From: Mucilaginibacter empetricola
GTDB taxonomy: Bacteria; Bacteroidota; Bacteroidia; Sphingobacteriales; Sphingobacteriaceae
Length of the DNA stretch: 64,000 nucleotides
Reading direction: 5' to 3'
Assembly (NCBI RefSeq): GCF_024808665.1
Contig: NZ_JANUBZ010000003.1
Span: forward strand, 62,001 to 126,000
Shown here: positions 16,729 to 26,059 of the stretch, in pieces
Position numbering within the stretch: position 1 is the stretch's first letter
Layout of the letters: every line of letters begins with the position of its first letter
Notes under the pieces: model-generated
What the model saw: the letters and a program-made list of their open reading frames with translations, nothing else
Told to the model about the DNA's origin: nothing
The model's database searches: none
Position numbers and translations under genes: made by a program

Positions 16729-19700
16729 ATGTCTTACAAAAAGGATAATAAAATCAAAAGTAATTTCACCACAATTACTATCAGTTTAGCTTCACCCGAA
16801 TCTATTCTGGAACGTTCAAGTGGTGAGGTTTTAAAACCGGAAACCATCAACTACAGGACCTACAAACCTGAGCGCGATGGTTTATTCTGCGAGCGTATTT
16901 TTGGTCCGGTGAAAGATTATGAGTGCCATTGCGGTAAATACAAACGTATCCGTTATAAAGGTATAGTTTGTGATCGTTGCGGTGTTGAAGTAACCGAGAA
17001 AAAAGTACGTCGTGAGCGTATGGGCCATATTAACCTGGTTGTTCCGGTTGCGCATATCTGGTATTTCCGTTCATTACCAAACAAAATTGGTTATTTACTG
17101 GGCTTACCAACCAAAAGACTGGATCTGATCATTTATTATGAAAGATATGTAGTAATTCAGGCTGGTATTAAAGAAACTGACGGAATCAATAAAATGGATT
17201 TCCTTACAGAAGAAGAATACCTGGATGTATTAGATACTTTACCAAAAGAAAACCAATACCTGGACGACAAAGATCCACAGAAATTTGTGGCTAAAATGGG
17301 TGCCGAGGCTTTAGAGGAGTTGTTAAAACGCCTTGACCTTGATGATCTGTCTTACAACTTGCGTCACCAGGCAGCAAACGAAACTTCACAACAACGTAAA
17401 AACGAAGCTTTAAAACGTTTACAGGTTGTTGAAGCTTTCCGCGATGCTAAAAACAGGATAGAAAATAACCCTGAGTGGATGATCGTTAAGATTGTTCCGG
17501 TTATTCCGCCTGAATTGCGTCCGTTAGTGCCTTTGGAAGGTGGTCGTTTTGCAACTTCAGATTTGAACGATTTATACCGCCGTGTAATTATCCGCAACAA
17601 CCGTTTAAAACGTTTGATCGAGATTAAAGCACCGGAAGTTATTTTACGTAACGAGAAACGTATGTTACAGGAAGCTGTGGATTCGTTATTCGATAACTCA
17701 CGTAAAGTAAATGCTGTAAAAACTGAAGGTAACCGTGCATTGAAATCACTTTCAGACATTCTGAAAGGTAAACAAGGCCGCTTCCGTCAAAACTTATTAG
17801 GTAAACGTGTGGATTATTCGGCACGTTCGGTAATTGTTGTAGGGCCAAACCTTAAATTACACGAGTGCGGTTTACCAAAAGATATGGCTGCTGAGTTGTT
17901 TAAACCATTTATCATCCGCAAAATGATTGAGCGTGGTGTGGTTAAAACAGTAAAATCTGCCAAAAAGATTGTTGACCGTAAAGACCCGTTAGTTTGGGAC
18001 ATTTTGGAAAACGTATTAAAAGGACACCCTGTATTATTAAACCGTGCGCCTACGCTGCACCGTTTAGGTATCCAGGCGTTCCAGCCAAAATTGGTTGAAG
18101 GTAAAGCTATCCAGTTACACCCGTTAACTTGTACAGCATTCAACGCGGATTTTGACGGTGACCAGATGGCCGTTCACGTACCACTAGGTAACGCGGCAAT
18201 TTTGGAAGCCCAGGTATTAATGCTTGCTTCGCACAACATCTTAAACCCTGCCAACGGAACACCTATTACCGTTCCATCTCAGGACATGGTGCTTGGTTTG
18301 TATTACATAACCAAAGGCCGTAAAACTGATGCTACCCGCGTAGTAAAAGGTGAAGGCTTGACATTCTATTCTGCTGAGGAAGTTATCATCGCTTATAACG
18401 AAAGAAAACTTGATCTGCATGCTTTTATTAAAGTAAAATCTTTAGTTAAAGAAAGAGACGGCAGTATTGTAAATAAAATTATTGATACTACTGTAGGCCG
18501 TGTATTATTTAATCAGCACGTTCCGGCAGAAGTAGGTTATATTAATGAGCTGTTAACCAAAAAATCACTGCGTGATATTATTGGTGAAGTAGTAAAAATT
18601 ACCGGTATGGCACGCGCTGCCCAGTTCCTTGACGATATTAAGGAATTAGGATTCAGAATGGCATTCCAGGGTGGTTTATCATTTAACCTGAAAGATATCA
18701 ATATCCCTGCCGAAAAAGTTACACTTATTGAAACAGCCTCTAAACAGGTTGAAGATGTAATGGGTAACTATAATATGGGTTTCATTACCAACAACGAGCG
18801 TTACAACCAGATTATCGATATCTGGACCCGTATCAACAATCGCTTAACAGCAAATGTAATGGAGATCCTTTCTACCGATAACCAGGGCTTCAACTCAGTT
18901 TACATGATGTTGGATTCAGGCGCACGTGGTTCTAAAGAGCAGATTCGTCAGCTTGCAGGTATGCGTGGTTTGATGGCTAAACCTCAAAAATCAGGTTCAG
19001 GTGGTGAGATCATTGAAAACCCGATCCTTTCAAACTTTAAAGAAGGTTTGTCGGTATTGGAATACTTCATCTCAACCCACGGTGCCCGTAAAGGTTTGGC
19101 GGATACAGCGTTAAAAACTGCTGATGCTGGTTACTTAACCCGTCGTTTGCATGACGTTGCCCAGGATATGATTGTTGGCGAGGTGGATTGCGGTACCTTA
19201 AGGGGTATTTATACAACAGCGCTAAAAGATAATGAAGATATTGTTGAACCATTATACGATCGTATTTTAGGTCGTACTTCTTTACATGATGTACTTGACC
19301 CTATTACTAATCAATTATTAGTATCAGCCGGTCAGGATATCACTGAAGAAATTGGCAAAACTATTGAAAACTCACCATTGGAAGGTATCGAAATTCGTTC
19401 GGTATTAACTTGCGAAAGCAAACGTGGTGTATGTGCATTATGCTACGGACGTAACCTTGCAAGCGGTAAACGCGTGCAAAAAGGTGAGGCTGTTGGTGTA
19501 ATTGCCGCACAGTCAATCGGTGAGCCGGGTACACAGTTAACATTACGTACATTCCACGTGGGTGGTACCGCGTCAAACATTGCTGCTGAGTCACAGATCA
19601 ACGCAAGATTTGAAGGTATCATTGAATTTGAAAACGTTCGTACGGTTGAATATAAAACTGAAGATGGTGTAGTAGATGTGGTTTTAGGTCGTTCGGGCGA

Positions 19701-21015
19701 GTTCCGCATCACTGAACAGGGAACCAATAAAGTAATTGTTACCAACAATATTCCATACGGTGCTTACTTGTATGTAAAAGATGGTATCAAGATCAGTAAA
19801 GGTGACCGTATCTGTTCATGGGATCCATATAACGCGGTAATTATCTCTGAATTTGCTGGTGTTGCCAAATTTGAGGCTGTATTGGAAGGTATTACTTTCC
19901 GTGAAGAATCAGACGAACAAACTGGTCACCGCGAAAAAGTTATTATTGATACCCGCGATAAAACAAAGAACCCGGTTATCCAGGTTGCCGATAAAGGCGG
20001 AAACGTAATAAAAGGTTATAACATTCCGGTAGGAGCCCACATTGCTGTTGATGAAGGTGAAAAACTACAAACAGGACAGGTTATTGCCAAAATTCCTCGT
20101 TCAACCGGTAAAACCCGGGATATTACAGGTGGTTTACCACGTGTAACCGAGCTATTTGAAGCACGTAACCCTTCAAACCCTGCTGTAGTAACTGAAATTG
20201 ATGGTGTGGTAACTTTAGGTGGTGTTAAACGTGGTAATCGCGAGATCACTATCGAATCAAAAGATGGTCAGGTTAAAAAATACCTTGTTCCTTTGTCAAA
20301 ACACATCCTTGTACAGGATAATGACTTTGTGAAAGCTGGTATGCCATTGTCTGATGGTTCGATATCACCTGCTGACATCCTGGCTATTAAAGGCCCGGCT
20401 GCGGTACAGGAATACCTGGTAAATGGTATACAGGAAGTTTACCGTTTGCAGGGTGTGAAAATCAATGACAAACACTTTGAGGTGATTGTTCACCAAATGA
20501 TGCAAAAAGTGGCTATTGAGGATGCCGGCGATACCCGTTTCCTTGAAAGGGAAGCTGTTGACAGCTGGGATTTCATGCTGGAAAATGATGACATCTTTGA
20601 CAAAAAGGTTGTTACTGATCCGGGAGATTCAGCAAGCTTAAAATCTGGTCAGATTGTTTCAGTTAGAAGGTTAAGAGACGAAAATTCAGTTTTAAAACGT
20701 AAAGATTTAAAATTGGTTGAAGTTCGTGACGCTATCGCTGCAACATCAAGCCCGATTCTGCAAGGTATCACCAGAGCTTCATTAGGCACTAAATCGTTTA
20801 TCTCGGCAGCATCATTCCAGGAAACTACCAAGGTTCTGAATGAAGCAGCAATTGCAGGTAAAAAAGACTTAATGCTTGGCTTGAAAGAAAACGTTATTGT
20901 TGGTCACTTAATTCCGTCAGGAACCGGTTTACGCGAATACGAAAATATCCGTGTAGGCTCTCAGGAAGAATTTGATCGCCTGATGGCTTCAAAAGCTGAA
21001 GAAGTAGAAGCATAA
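16729..21015 (+). CDS. rpoC: RNA polymerase beta' subunit
   Basis: The 1428-residue protein is a full beta' subunit. The N-terminal zinc-binding region is intact ([15 protein letters not shown] then [14 protein letters not shown]), the catalytic Mg-binding loop is [16 protein letters not shown], the second zinc site has [15 protein letters not shown], and the trigger-loop region with [16 protein letters not shown] follows. The start follows a Shine-Dalgarno, unlike rpoB. A strong terminator lies 18 nt after the stop and closes the super-operon. In related genomes a DUF3467 gene follows rpoC; here a polysaccharide gene sits between them. Confidence 0.98.
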   Translation: MSYKKDNKIKSNFTTITISLASPESILERSSGEVLKPETINYRTYKPERDGLFCERIFGPVKDYECHCGKYKRIRYKGIVCDRCGVEVTEKKVRRERMGHINLVVPVAHIWYFRSLPNKIGYLLGLPTKRLDLIIYYERYVVIQAGIKETDGINKMDFLTEEEYLDVLDTLPKENQYLDDKDPQKFVAKMGAEALEELLKRLDLDDLSYNLRHQAANETSQQRKNEALKRLQVVEAFRDAKNRIENNPEWMIVKIVPVIPPELRPLVPLEGGRFATSDLNDLYRRVIIRNNRLKRLIEIKAPEVILRNEKRMLQEAVDSLFDNSRKVNAVKTEGNRALKSLSDILKGKQGRFRQNLLGKRVDYSARSVIVVGPNLKLHECGLPKDMAAELFKPFIIRKMIERGVVKTVKSAKKIVDRKDPLVWDILENVLKGHPVLLNRAPTLHRLGIQAFQPKLVEGKAIQLHPLTCTAFNADFDGDQMAVHVPLGNAAILEAQVLMLASHNILNPANGTPITVPSQDMVLGLYYITKGRKTDATRVVKGEGLTFYSAEEVIIAYNERKLDLHAFIKVKSLVKERDGSIVNKIIDTTVGRVLFNQHVPAEVGYINELLTKKSLRDIIGEVVKITGMARAAQFLDDIKELGFRMAFQGGLSFNLKDINIPAEKVTLIETASKQVEDVMGNYNMGFITNNERYNQIIDIWTRINNRLTANVMEILSTDNQGFNSVYMMLDSGARGSKEQIRQLAGMRGLMAKPQKSGSGGEIIENPILSNFKEGLSVLEYFISTHGARKGLADTALKTADAGYLTRRLHDVAQDMIVGEVDCGTLRGIYTTALKDNEDIVEPLYDRILGRTSLHDVLDPITNQLLVSAGQDITEEIGKTIENSPLEGIEIRSVLTCESKRGVCALCYGRNLASGKRVQKGEAVGVIAAQSIGEPGTQLTLRTFHVGGTASNIAAESQINARFEGIIEFENVRTVEYKTEDGVVDVVLGRSGEFRITEQGTNKVIVTNNIPYGAYLYVKDGIKISKGDRICSWDPYNAVIISEFAGVAKFEAVLEGITFREESDEQTGHREKVIIDTRDKTKNPVIQVADKGGNVIKGYNIPVGAHIAVDEGEKLQTGQVIAKIPRSTGKTRDITGGLPRVTELFEARNPSNPAVVTEIDGVVTLGGVKRGNREITIESKDGQVKKYLVPLSKHILVQDNDFVKAGMPLSDGSISPADILAIKGPAAVQEYLVNGIQEVYRLQGVKINDKHFEVIVHQMMQKVAIEDAGDTRFLEREAVDSWDFMLENDDIFDKKVVTDPGDSASLKSGQIVSVRRLRDENSVLKRKDLKLVEVRDAIAATSSPILQGITRASLGTKSFISAASFQETTKVLNEAAIAGKKDLMLGLKENVIVGHLIPSGTGLREYENIRVGSQEEFDRLMASKAEEVEA

Positions 21016-21033
21016 TAAAGTAATAAATAATGG

Positions 21034-21070
21034 CAAAGCCTTCCCCTTAAAGGAAGGCTTTGTTATTTTA
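21034..21070 (+). terminator. intrinsic terminator after rpoC
   Basis: The perfect 11-bp stem CAAAGCCTTCC / GGAAGGCTTTG (21034-21044, 21052-21062) with loop CCTTAAA is followed by TTATTTTA. It marks the end of the ribosomal protein/RNA polymerase operon. Confidence 0.88.
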
Positions 21071-21128
21071 TATAAAAAACAAAATTGTGATATCTATATT
21101 TAAAAAATATAAATCACTGCAATAAGCG

Positions 21129-22430
21129 ATGAAACAATTCGACTTAAAGAATACTAAAATTGCTATAATAGGTTTAGGCTATGTGGGTTTGCCTTTGGCT
21201 ATTGAGTTTGCCAAAAAATATGAAGTTTTGGGGTTTGATATCAATGTAAACCGCGTAAACAGTTTATTAGGTGGTGAAGATTATACCAACGAGGCTAATA
21301 TAGATGAGTTAAATGAAGTGCTGAACATACCAGCCGGTAGCAATAGGGGTTTAAGCTTGTCTTCAAACGTATCGAACCTAAAAGGGAGCAATGTTTTTAT
21401 TGTTACAGTGCCTACGCCGGTTGATCATTTTAAATCGCCTGATTTGAAAGCTTTATTGTATGCATCGCAATTGGTAGGAGAGGCCCTGAAAGCGAATGAT
21501 ATTGTGATTTATGAGTCAACGGTATATCCCGGTTGCACGGAAGAAGATTGTGTGCCAGTACTCGAAAAATACTCGGGCCTGAAATTTAATACAGATTTTT
21601 TCTGCGGATACTCGCCCGAGAGAATAAACCCTGGCGACAAAGTGCATACGCTTACTAAAATAGTTAAAGTAACTTCGGGTTCAACAGAGCCAGTAGCCGA
21701 TTTTATTGATGAACTATATCGTTCCATTATTATTGCCGGTACTCATAAGGCCCCAAGCATAAAAGTTGCAGAGGCTTCAAAAGCTATTGAAAATGCGCAG
21801 CGCGATGTAAACATCTCATTTGTTAATGAACTGGCATTGATTTTTGATTTAATTGGCATTGATACCAGCGATGTATTAGCTGCTGCCGCCACCAAATGGA
21901 ACTTTTTAAAATATAAACCAGGACTTGTTGGCGGCCACTGTATTGGCGTTGACCCTTATTATCTGGCGCATAAAGCAGAGTCATTAGGCTATCATCCACA
22001 AGTTATTTTATCGGGGCGCCGGGTAAATGATAACATGGGGGTTTTTGTTGCCAATAAAGTGATAAAGCTAATGATTAAAAAAGGGCACCATATTGATGGT
22101 TGCCGTGCATTGATACTGGGAATAACTTTTAAAGAAAATTGCCCTGACACCAGAAATTCGCAGGTTATTGATATCTATAACGAATTGGAACAATTCGGCC
22201 TAAATGTTGATATCTATGACCCTCACGCTAATCCGGAGGCCGTTAAAGAACAATACCATATTGACCTGGTTGATTTGACTAAAGTTGATCATTTATATGA
22301 TGCCATAGTTTTAGCCGTATCACATTCAGAATTTATAAATATGGATTTAAATAAACTTTGTGCGGCTAAGACTGTAATATTTGACACTAAAGCTGTGCTT
22401 AAAAGAGAAATTGTTGACGGCAGGCTATAA
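21129..22430 (+). CDS. nucleotide sugar dehydrogenase (TviB/WbpA-type UDP-HexNAc 6-dehydrogenase)
   Basis: This 433-residue protein is a UDP-glucose/GDP-mannose dehydrogenase family member. It has the N-terminal Rossmann motif IAIIGLGYVGLPLAIEF, TVPTPVD, the YESTVYPGCTEE block, and the catalytic Cys in GGHCIGVDPYYLAHKA. The C-terminal domain has LGITFKENCPDTRNS. Sequence features fit the TviB/WbpA/Cap5-type branch that oxidises UDP-GlcNAc or UDP-GalNAc to the uronate rather than Ugd, but exact substrate is inferred. It supplies an acidic sugar for the locus downstream. It sits just behind the rpoC terminator and ends in its own hairpin. Confidence 0.85.
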   Translation: MKQFDLKNTKIAIIGLGYVGLPLAIEFAKKYEVLGFDINVNRVNSLLGGEDYTNEANIDELNEVLNIPAGSNRGLSLSSNVSNLKGSNVFIVTVPTPVDHFKSPDLKALLYASQLVGEALKANDIVIYESTVYPGCTEEDCVPVLEKYSGLKFNTDFFCGYSPERINPGDKVHTLTKIVKVTSGSTEPVADFIDELYRSIIIAGTHKAPSIKVAEASKAIENAQRDVNISFVNELALIFDLIGIDTSDVLAAAATKWNFLKYKPGLVGGHCIGVDPYYLAHKAESLGYHPQVILSGRRVNDNMGVFVANKVIKLMIKKGHHIDGCRALILGITFKENCPDTRNSQVIDIYNELEQFGLNVDIYDPHANPEAVKEQYHIDLVDLTKVDHLYDAIVLAVSHSEFINMDLNKLCAAKTVIFDTKAVLKREIVDGRL

Positions 22431-22460
22431 ATATAGTGAAAACCAATGTTCAAATATTTT

Positions 22461-22492
22461 ATAAAGCCTTCGTGTAAGTACGATGGCTTTAT
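22461..22492 (+). terminator. hairpin after the UDP-sugar dehydrogenase gene
   Basis: ATAAAGCCTTCGT (22461-22473) pairs with ACGATGGCTTTAT (22480-22492), with one T-T mismatch and loop GTAAGT. The T tract is poor (TAATTTAG), so it is a weak terminator or a leader hairpin of the DUF3467 gene 12 nt downstream. Confidence 0.6.
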
Positions 22493-22504
22493 TAATTTAG
22501 CAAA

Positions 22505-22816
22505 ATGGAAGAACAAAATGAAAATCAGCTAAATATTGAGCTTTCTGAGGAAGTTGCAGAGGGTGTTTATTCAAATCTTGCGATCATTACGCATTCAAGT
22601 TCTGAATTTGTATTAGATTTTATTCGCGTAATGCCCGGCGTACCTAAAGCCAAAGTAAAATCAAGAATAATACTAACTCCTGAACATGCCAAAAGATTGC
22701 TAACTGCTCTTGAAGATAATTTAGAAAAGTTTGAAACTATAAACGGCCGCATAAAAATCCAACAGGACCCTTCTGGTTTTCCTATGAACTTCGGGGGCAC
22801 AATGGGACAGGCCTAA
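22505..22816 (+). CDS. DUF3467 family protein
   Basis: A 103-residue soluble protein that matches DUF3467: a SEEVAEGVYSNLAIITHS strand pair, SEFVLDFIRVMPGVPKAKV, RIILTPEHAKRLLTALEDNL, and a polar tail. The function is unknown; the family is widespread in Bacteroidota, where as I recall it usually follows rpoC directly. Here it lies 1.5 kb past rpoC with the UDP-sugar dehydrogenase in between. It is probably a housekeeping gene that marks the old right border of the rpo cluster and not part of polysaccharide synthesis. Confidence 0.85.
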   Translation: MEEQNENQLNIELSEEVAEGVYSNLAIITHSSSEFVLDFIRVMPGVPKAKVKSRIILTPEHAKRLLTALEDNLEKFETINGRIKIQQDPSGFPMNFGGTMGQA

Positions 22817-22899
22817 TCGTTTAATGCGGCCTATTACATTAATTATAAATTTATATAACCTTGCCTTATTGTTTATCGTAAATAATATAAGAGAGAGCA

Positions 22900-22919
22900 A
22901 CATTAGAAAATTCTAATGT
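22900..22919 (+). promoter_or_regulatory. 20-nt perfect dyad, candidate operator at the start of the polysaccharide locus
   Basis: ACATTAGAA-AA-TTCTAATGT is a perfect inverted repeat with 9-nt arms and a 2-nt centre. That centre is too short for a good RNA loop, so a dimeric regulator site is more likely than a terminator. The half-site ATTAGAA recurs at 22950-22956. It lies about 92 nt before the lipoprotein gene start. Confidence 0.5.
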
Positions 22920-23011
22920 CTGTAACAAAGCGTTTTACAAATTGTTAATATTAGAACAGCTATATATTAATAGCATATCTATATTTTTATAACATTATAT
23001 TATTTGCTAAA

Positions 23012-24856
23012 GTGAAAAATCCCCTAACGTTCTTTTGTCTTCTTTTTATATCTTCTTTATTTATTTTCGGTTGCAAAAAGACTGATTTAGTTCAAAAAAA
23101 AGGTGGAAGTTCTACAACTACAGATACCATATCTAACCCCGGCACAAGTAGTGACTTACGTCAGGCCGAAACAGGTACAATCATTTATAAAAATACATAT
23201 GTAGATCAACCCTTTATGCTGAAGCTCAATAATGGCGATTGGCTAAGTGCTTATACATGGTGTACCATTGCCGAAGGCAGCGATGGCGAAACTGTGGGTG
23301 TAAGTATAAGTCACGACAAAGGCTTAACATGGAAAGCTATAACCACTCTTGAGCCTCATAGTGTCTTTGATCCTTCTGCTTTTTATGCGGTGCCTTTTTT
23401 AACCTCATATGGAAGAATATATATTATTTATGGGTATAATAACAATAACATAGTTTCATTAAATGGCACATATATCCGTACTGATGCGGTTGGTGACATG
23501 TGTTATAAGTATTCTGATGACAATGGCCTTACCTGGTCTAAAAGGCAGGTAATTAAAATGCCCGTTACTCAATATGATTACGGAAATAATTGGCTGGGTA
23601 AATATTCAATGTGGTGGACAGTGTGTAAGCCCATTTTGTCTAGCGACAATCAGCTATATTTTTCTTTTACAAAGCTCAAAAAATATCTGTATACAAATGG
23701 GGAAGGTTGGGTAGTAAATTCGCCTAATATTAACCAGGAATCTGATACGAGTAAAATTATATGGAATTTTTTACCTTCCGGCCAAACTGGTTTACGCTCA
23801 TCAACTATGGGATCTGTGCAGGAAGAGCACAACATCGTACAGTTAAGTAACGGAAGTTTCTGCTGTGTATTCAGAACAGAAAACGGATACCCCGCTATAT
23901 GTTACTCGACCGATGGTTGTAAAACGTGGTCTGCCCCTGTTCCCATAACCTACAGTAATGGTAATCAGCTTAGAAATCCCAGAGCTAACGCGAGGATAAT
24001 AAAATTTTCAAATGGCAAGTATTTACTTTGGTTTGAAAATAATAATATTAATAAGCCCAATAATCGCAACCCGGCATGGGTGGCGGGGGGTACAGAGTTA
24101 AATGGCAAAATAACATGGTTACAGCCTGAAGTATTGCTTTACAGCCGCGATACTACCCTTAATTTTAGCTATCCCGATTTAATTGAGGATGGCGGCAATT
24201 ACTATTTGACGGAAACCCAAAAAAGCGTTGCGCGGATCCATCAGATAAATTCCGGAATTTTAAATGATTTATGGGCGCAGGGAACAGTGAAAGTGCACTC
24301 CACTACAAATTTAATTACAGATCTGGCAGCCAGTAATATTGCATCGTTCACAACAACAGCATCTCATTCAAGTTTTCAGTATAGTACAAGTAATGTAACT
24401 AATGGCCTTACCTTGAATTTAAGCTTAACAGTGAGTTCATTTACTAATAAAGGCCAATCAATTGTATCGTTTTTAAGTGCCGATAAAAAAGATACTTTGA
24501 TCAACATCCGTACTTCAAGTCAAAAAACAATTGAAATTGATGTTTACAAGTCAGGGAGTTTATTAACTTCGTATTTGTGCGATAATAATCTTGTAAAATT
24601 AAATACGCCGTTGTTCATATCCATTTCTATAGATCCCAATAGCAGAGTTTTGTCAGCAATGATAAATGGTGTATTCTGTAATGGTTATGGAAATCGGCCT
24701 TTTGGTTGGGTTATTGTGCCTGCAAGCTTTAATTTTTCAGATGTATCTGACAATTTATATATATCAACATTTAACGGTAGCTTAAATAAATTGCAGATAT
24801 ACAATCGGGCTTTAACAACCAGCAATATGCTTGCCGAATATCTTGCAGTGCAATAA
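23012..24856 (+). CDS. sialidase-like (BNR/Asp-box) lipoprotein with C-terminal LamG-like domain
   Basis: The 614-residue protein starts at GTG (MKNPLTFF) and has a lipoprotein signal peptide with the lipobox cysteine in LFIFGCKK near residue 21, so it should be membrane anchored and possibly surface exposed. Three Asp-box motifs mark a sialidase-type beta-propeller: SHDKGLTW, SDDNGLTW and STDGCKTW. Residues about 430-614 look like a concanavalin/LamG carbohydrate-binding domain (STSNVTNGLTLNLSL, FNGSLNKLQIYNRAL). The enzyme class is glycoside hydrolase-like; whether it cleaves sialic acid or another sugar cannot be told. In a biosynthetic locus it may trim or bind the exported polymer. Confidence 0.75.
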   Translation: MKNPLTFFCLLFISSLFIFGCKKTDLVQKKGGSSTTTDTISNPGTSSDLRQAETGTIIYKNTYVDQPFMLKLNNGDWLSAYTWCTIAEGSDGETVGVSISHDKGLTWKAITTLEPHSVFDPSAFYAVPFLTSYGRIYIIYGYNNNNIVSLNGTYIRTDAVGDMCYKYSDDNGLTWSKRQVIKMPVTQYDYGNNWLGKYSMWWTVCKPILSSDNQLYFSFTKLKKYLYTNGEGWVVNSPNINQESDTSKIIWNFLPSGQTGLRSSTMGSVQEEHNIVQLSNGSFCCVFRTENGYPAICYSTDGCKTWSAPVPITYSNGNQLRNPRANARIIKFSNGKYLLWFENNNINKPNNRNPAWVAGGTELNGKITWLQPEVLLYSRDTTLNFSYPDLIEDGGNYYLTETQKSVARIHQINSGILNDLWAQGTVKVHSTTNLITDLAASNIASFTTTASHSSFQYSTSNVTNGLTLNLSLTVSSFTNKGQSIVSFLSADKKDTLINIRTSSQKTIEIDVYKSGSLLTSYLCDNNLVKLNTPLFISISIDPNSRVLSAMINGVFCNGYGNRPFGWVIVPASFNFSDVSDNLYISTFNGSLNKLQIYNRALTTSNMLAEYLAVQ

Positions 24857-24944
24857 AAGTATTTTTTTTACCTACTGATTACAATTAAAATCCCCCCTAA
24901 CTTAATTCTGTTTTTCCTGATAGTTAAATCAGGGAGAATAAGAT

Positions 24945-24989
24945 AATTGTACAATTGAATTCATAATTTACAATTTTAAGCTATATTTG
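24945..24989 (+). promoter_or_regulatory. candidate promoter of the export/BY-kinase genes
   Basis: TATATTTG (24982-24989) fits the -7 consensus TAnnTTTG. A TTG (24955-24957) lies 24 nt upstream, somewhat far for a -33 element, and overlaps a perfect 12-nt palindrome AATTGTACAATT (24945-24956) that could be an operator. The leader before the OPX gene would be about 118 nt. Confidence 0.45.
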
Positions 24990-25114
24990 TTAACAACTAA
25001 CTATAATTGAGGCCTTTTATTTAATAAAAATAAATTGCTAACGTTGTGAAAAACAATTGCTTTTATATTGTAAATCACACTATTTACTATTTTAAACGCT
25101 AAACTTATTTGTAC

Positions 25115-25957
25115 ATGAAGAAATCTTTAGTTTGTAGATTTTGCTTATTTGTCCCGGTAATATTCTTTATATTGACCAATTTTTCTTGTTCATCAACAAA
25201 AAAAGTAAAATATTTTCAGGACATACCCGACTCAGGTAAATTGAAAACAATTGCTAATGCCAATTACATTGAGCCCAAAATACAGACTGATGATATTTTA
25301 ACCATTATTGTTCAGGTATTGGATCCTTCTGCCACACAAATGGTAAATGCAGGCAATACCTCTGTAGCGGGCATAAGCATTACCTCCAGTTCTGCTGCTC
25401 TTAGTTTAGCGGCGGGCGGTGCAAGTCAGGCAAGTGGTATTCCTTATGGCTATCTGGTTGATAAAGATGGTAATGTAAACCTTCCGGTATTGGGGAAAAT
25501 AAAAGCTCTGGGCTATACTACTTCCGAATTAAGGGATATTATTGCTGAATCAGCAGGCAAATTCTATAAAAACCCGTCTGTAATTGTGCGATTTTCTAAT
25601 TTTAAAATCAGCGTTATGGGCGAGGTGAATAAACCCGGCCAATATGTGGTTCCCAACGAAAAAATAAGCGTGCTTGATGCCATAGCTATGGCTGGAGATA
25701 TGACGATTTTTGGCAAAAGGGATAATGTGCTTTTAATCAGAGAAAATATTGATGGCACTAAAACACCATACCGGTTTAATCTTAAAAAGAGTAGTATTAT
25801 ATCTTCCCCCTATTACTATTTACGACAGAATGATGTTATTTATGTAGAGCCAAACAGCGCTAAAGCCGCCGCCACTGATGCGGTTCAGGCGCGTAATTAT
25901 TCTATCGCTGCTGCTTTATTATCAATCTTGGTTATTTATTTAACAAGAACAAAATAA
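25115..25957 (+). CDS. outer-membrane polysaccharide export lipoprotein (Wza/OPX family)
   Basis: The start is the ATG giving MKKSLVCRFC; a TTG two codons upstream is less likely. The signal peptide ends in a lipobox (LTNFSCSSTKK). The Poly_export domain covers roughly residues 45-165 (IQTDDILTIIVQVLDP, YLVDKDGNVNLPVLGKIKAL) and an SLBB-type domain follows (ISVMGEVNKPGQYVVP, LDAIAMAGDMTIFGKR). A C-terminal hydrophobic helix (IAAALLSILVIYL) resembles the outer-membrane-spanning helix of Wza. It forms the export pore and works with the BY-kinase directly downstream, about 100 nt away. Confidence 0.92.
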   Translation: MKKSLVCRFCLFVPVIFFILTNFSCSSTKKVKYFQDIPDSGKLKTIANANYIEPKIQTDDILTIIVQVLDPSATQMVNAGNTSVAGISITSSSAALSLAAGGASQASGIPYGYLVDKDGNVNLPVLGKIKALGYTTSELRDIIAESAGKFYKNPSVIVRFSNFKISVMGEVNKPGQYVVPNEKISVLDAIAMAGDMTIFGKRDNVLLIRENIDGTKTPYRFNLKKSSIISSPYYYLRQNDVIYVEPNSAKAAATDAVQARNYSIAAALLSILVIYLTRTK

Positions 25958-26059
25958 TATATACAGTATAAAATTAAATGTTTAACAATATGCTTATTTG
26001 GGGTTTTGTGAAAATTCACGATCAAATAAGTTCTTTATTTAACAGAAATACAAACTAAT

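Noticed and set aside
24915..24935. Hairpin TCCTGAT/ATCAGGG after the sialidase-like gene as a terminator
   Set aside because: The stem is short and no T tract follows on the plus strand.
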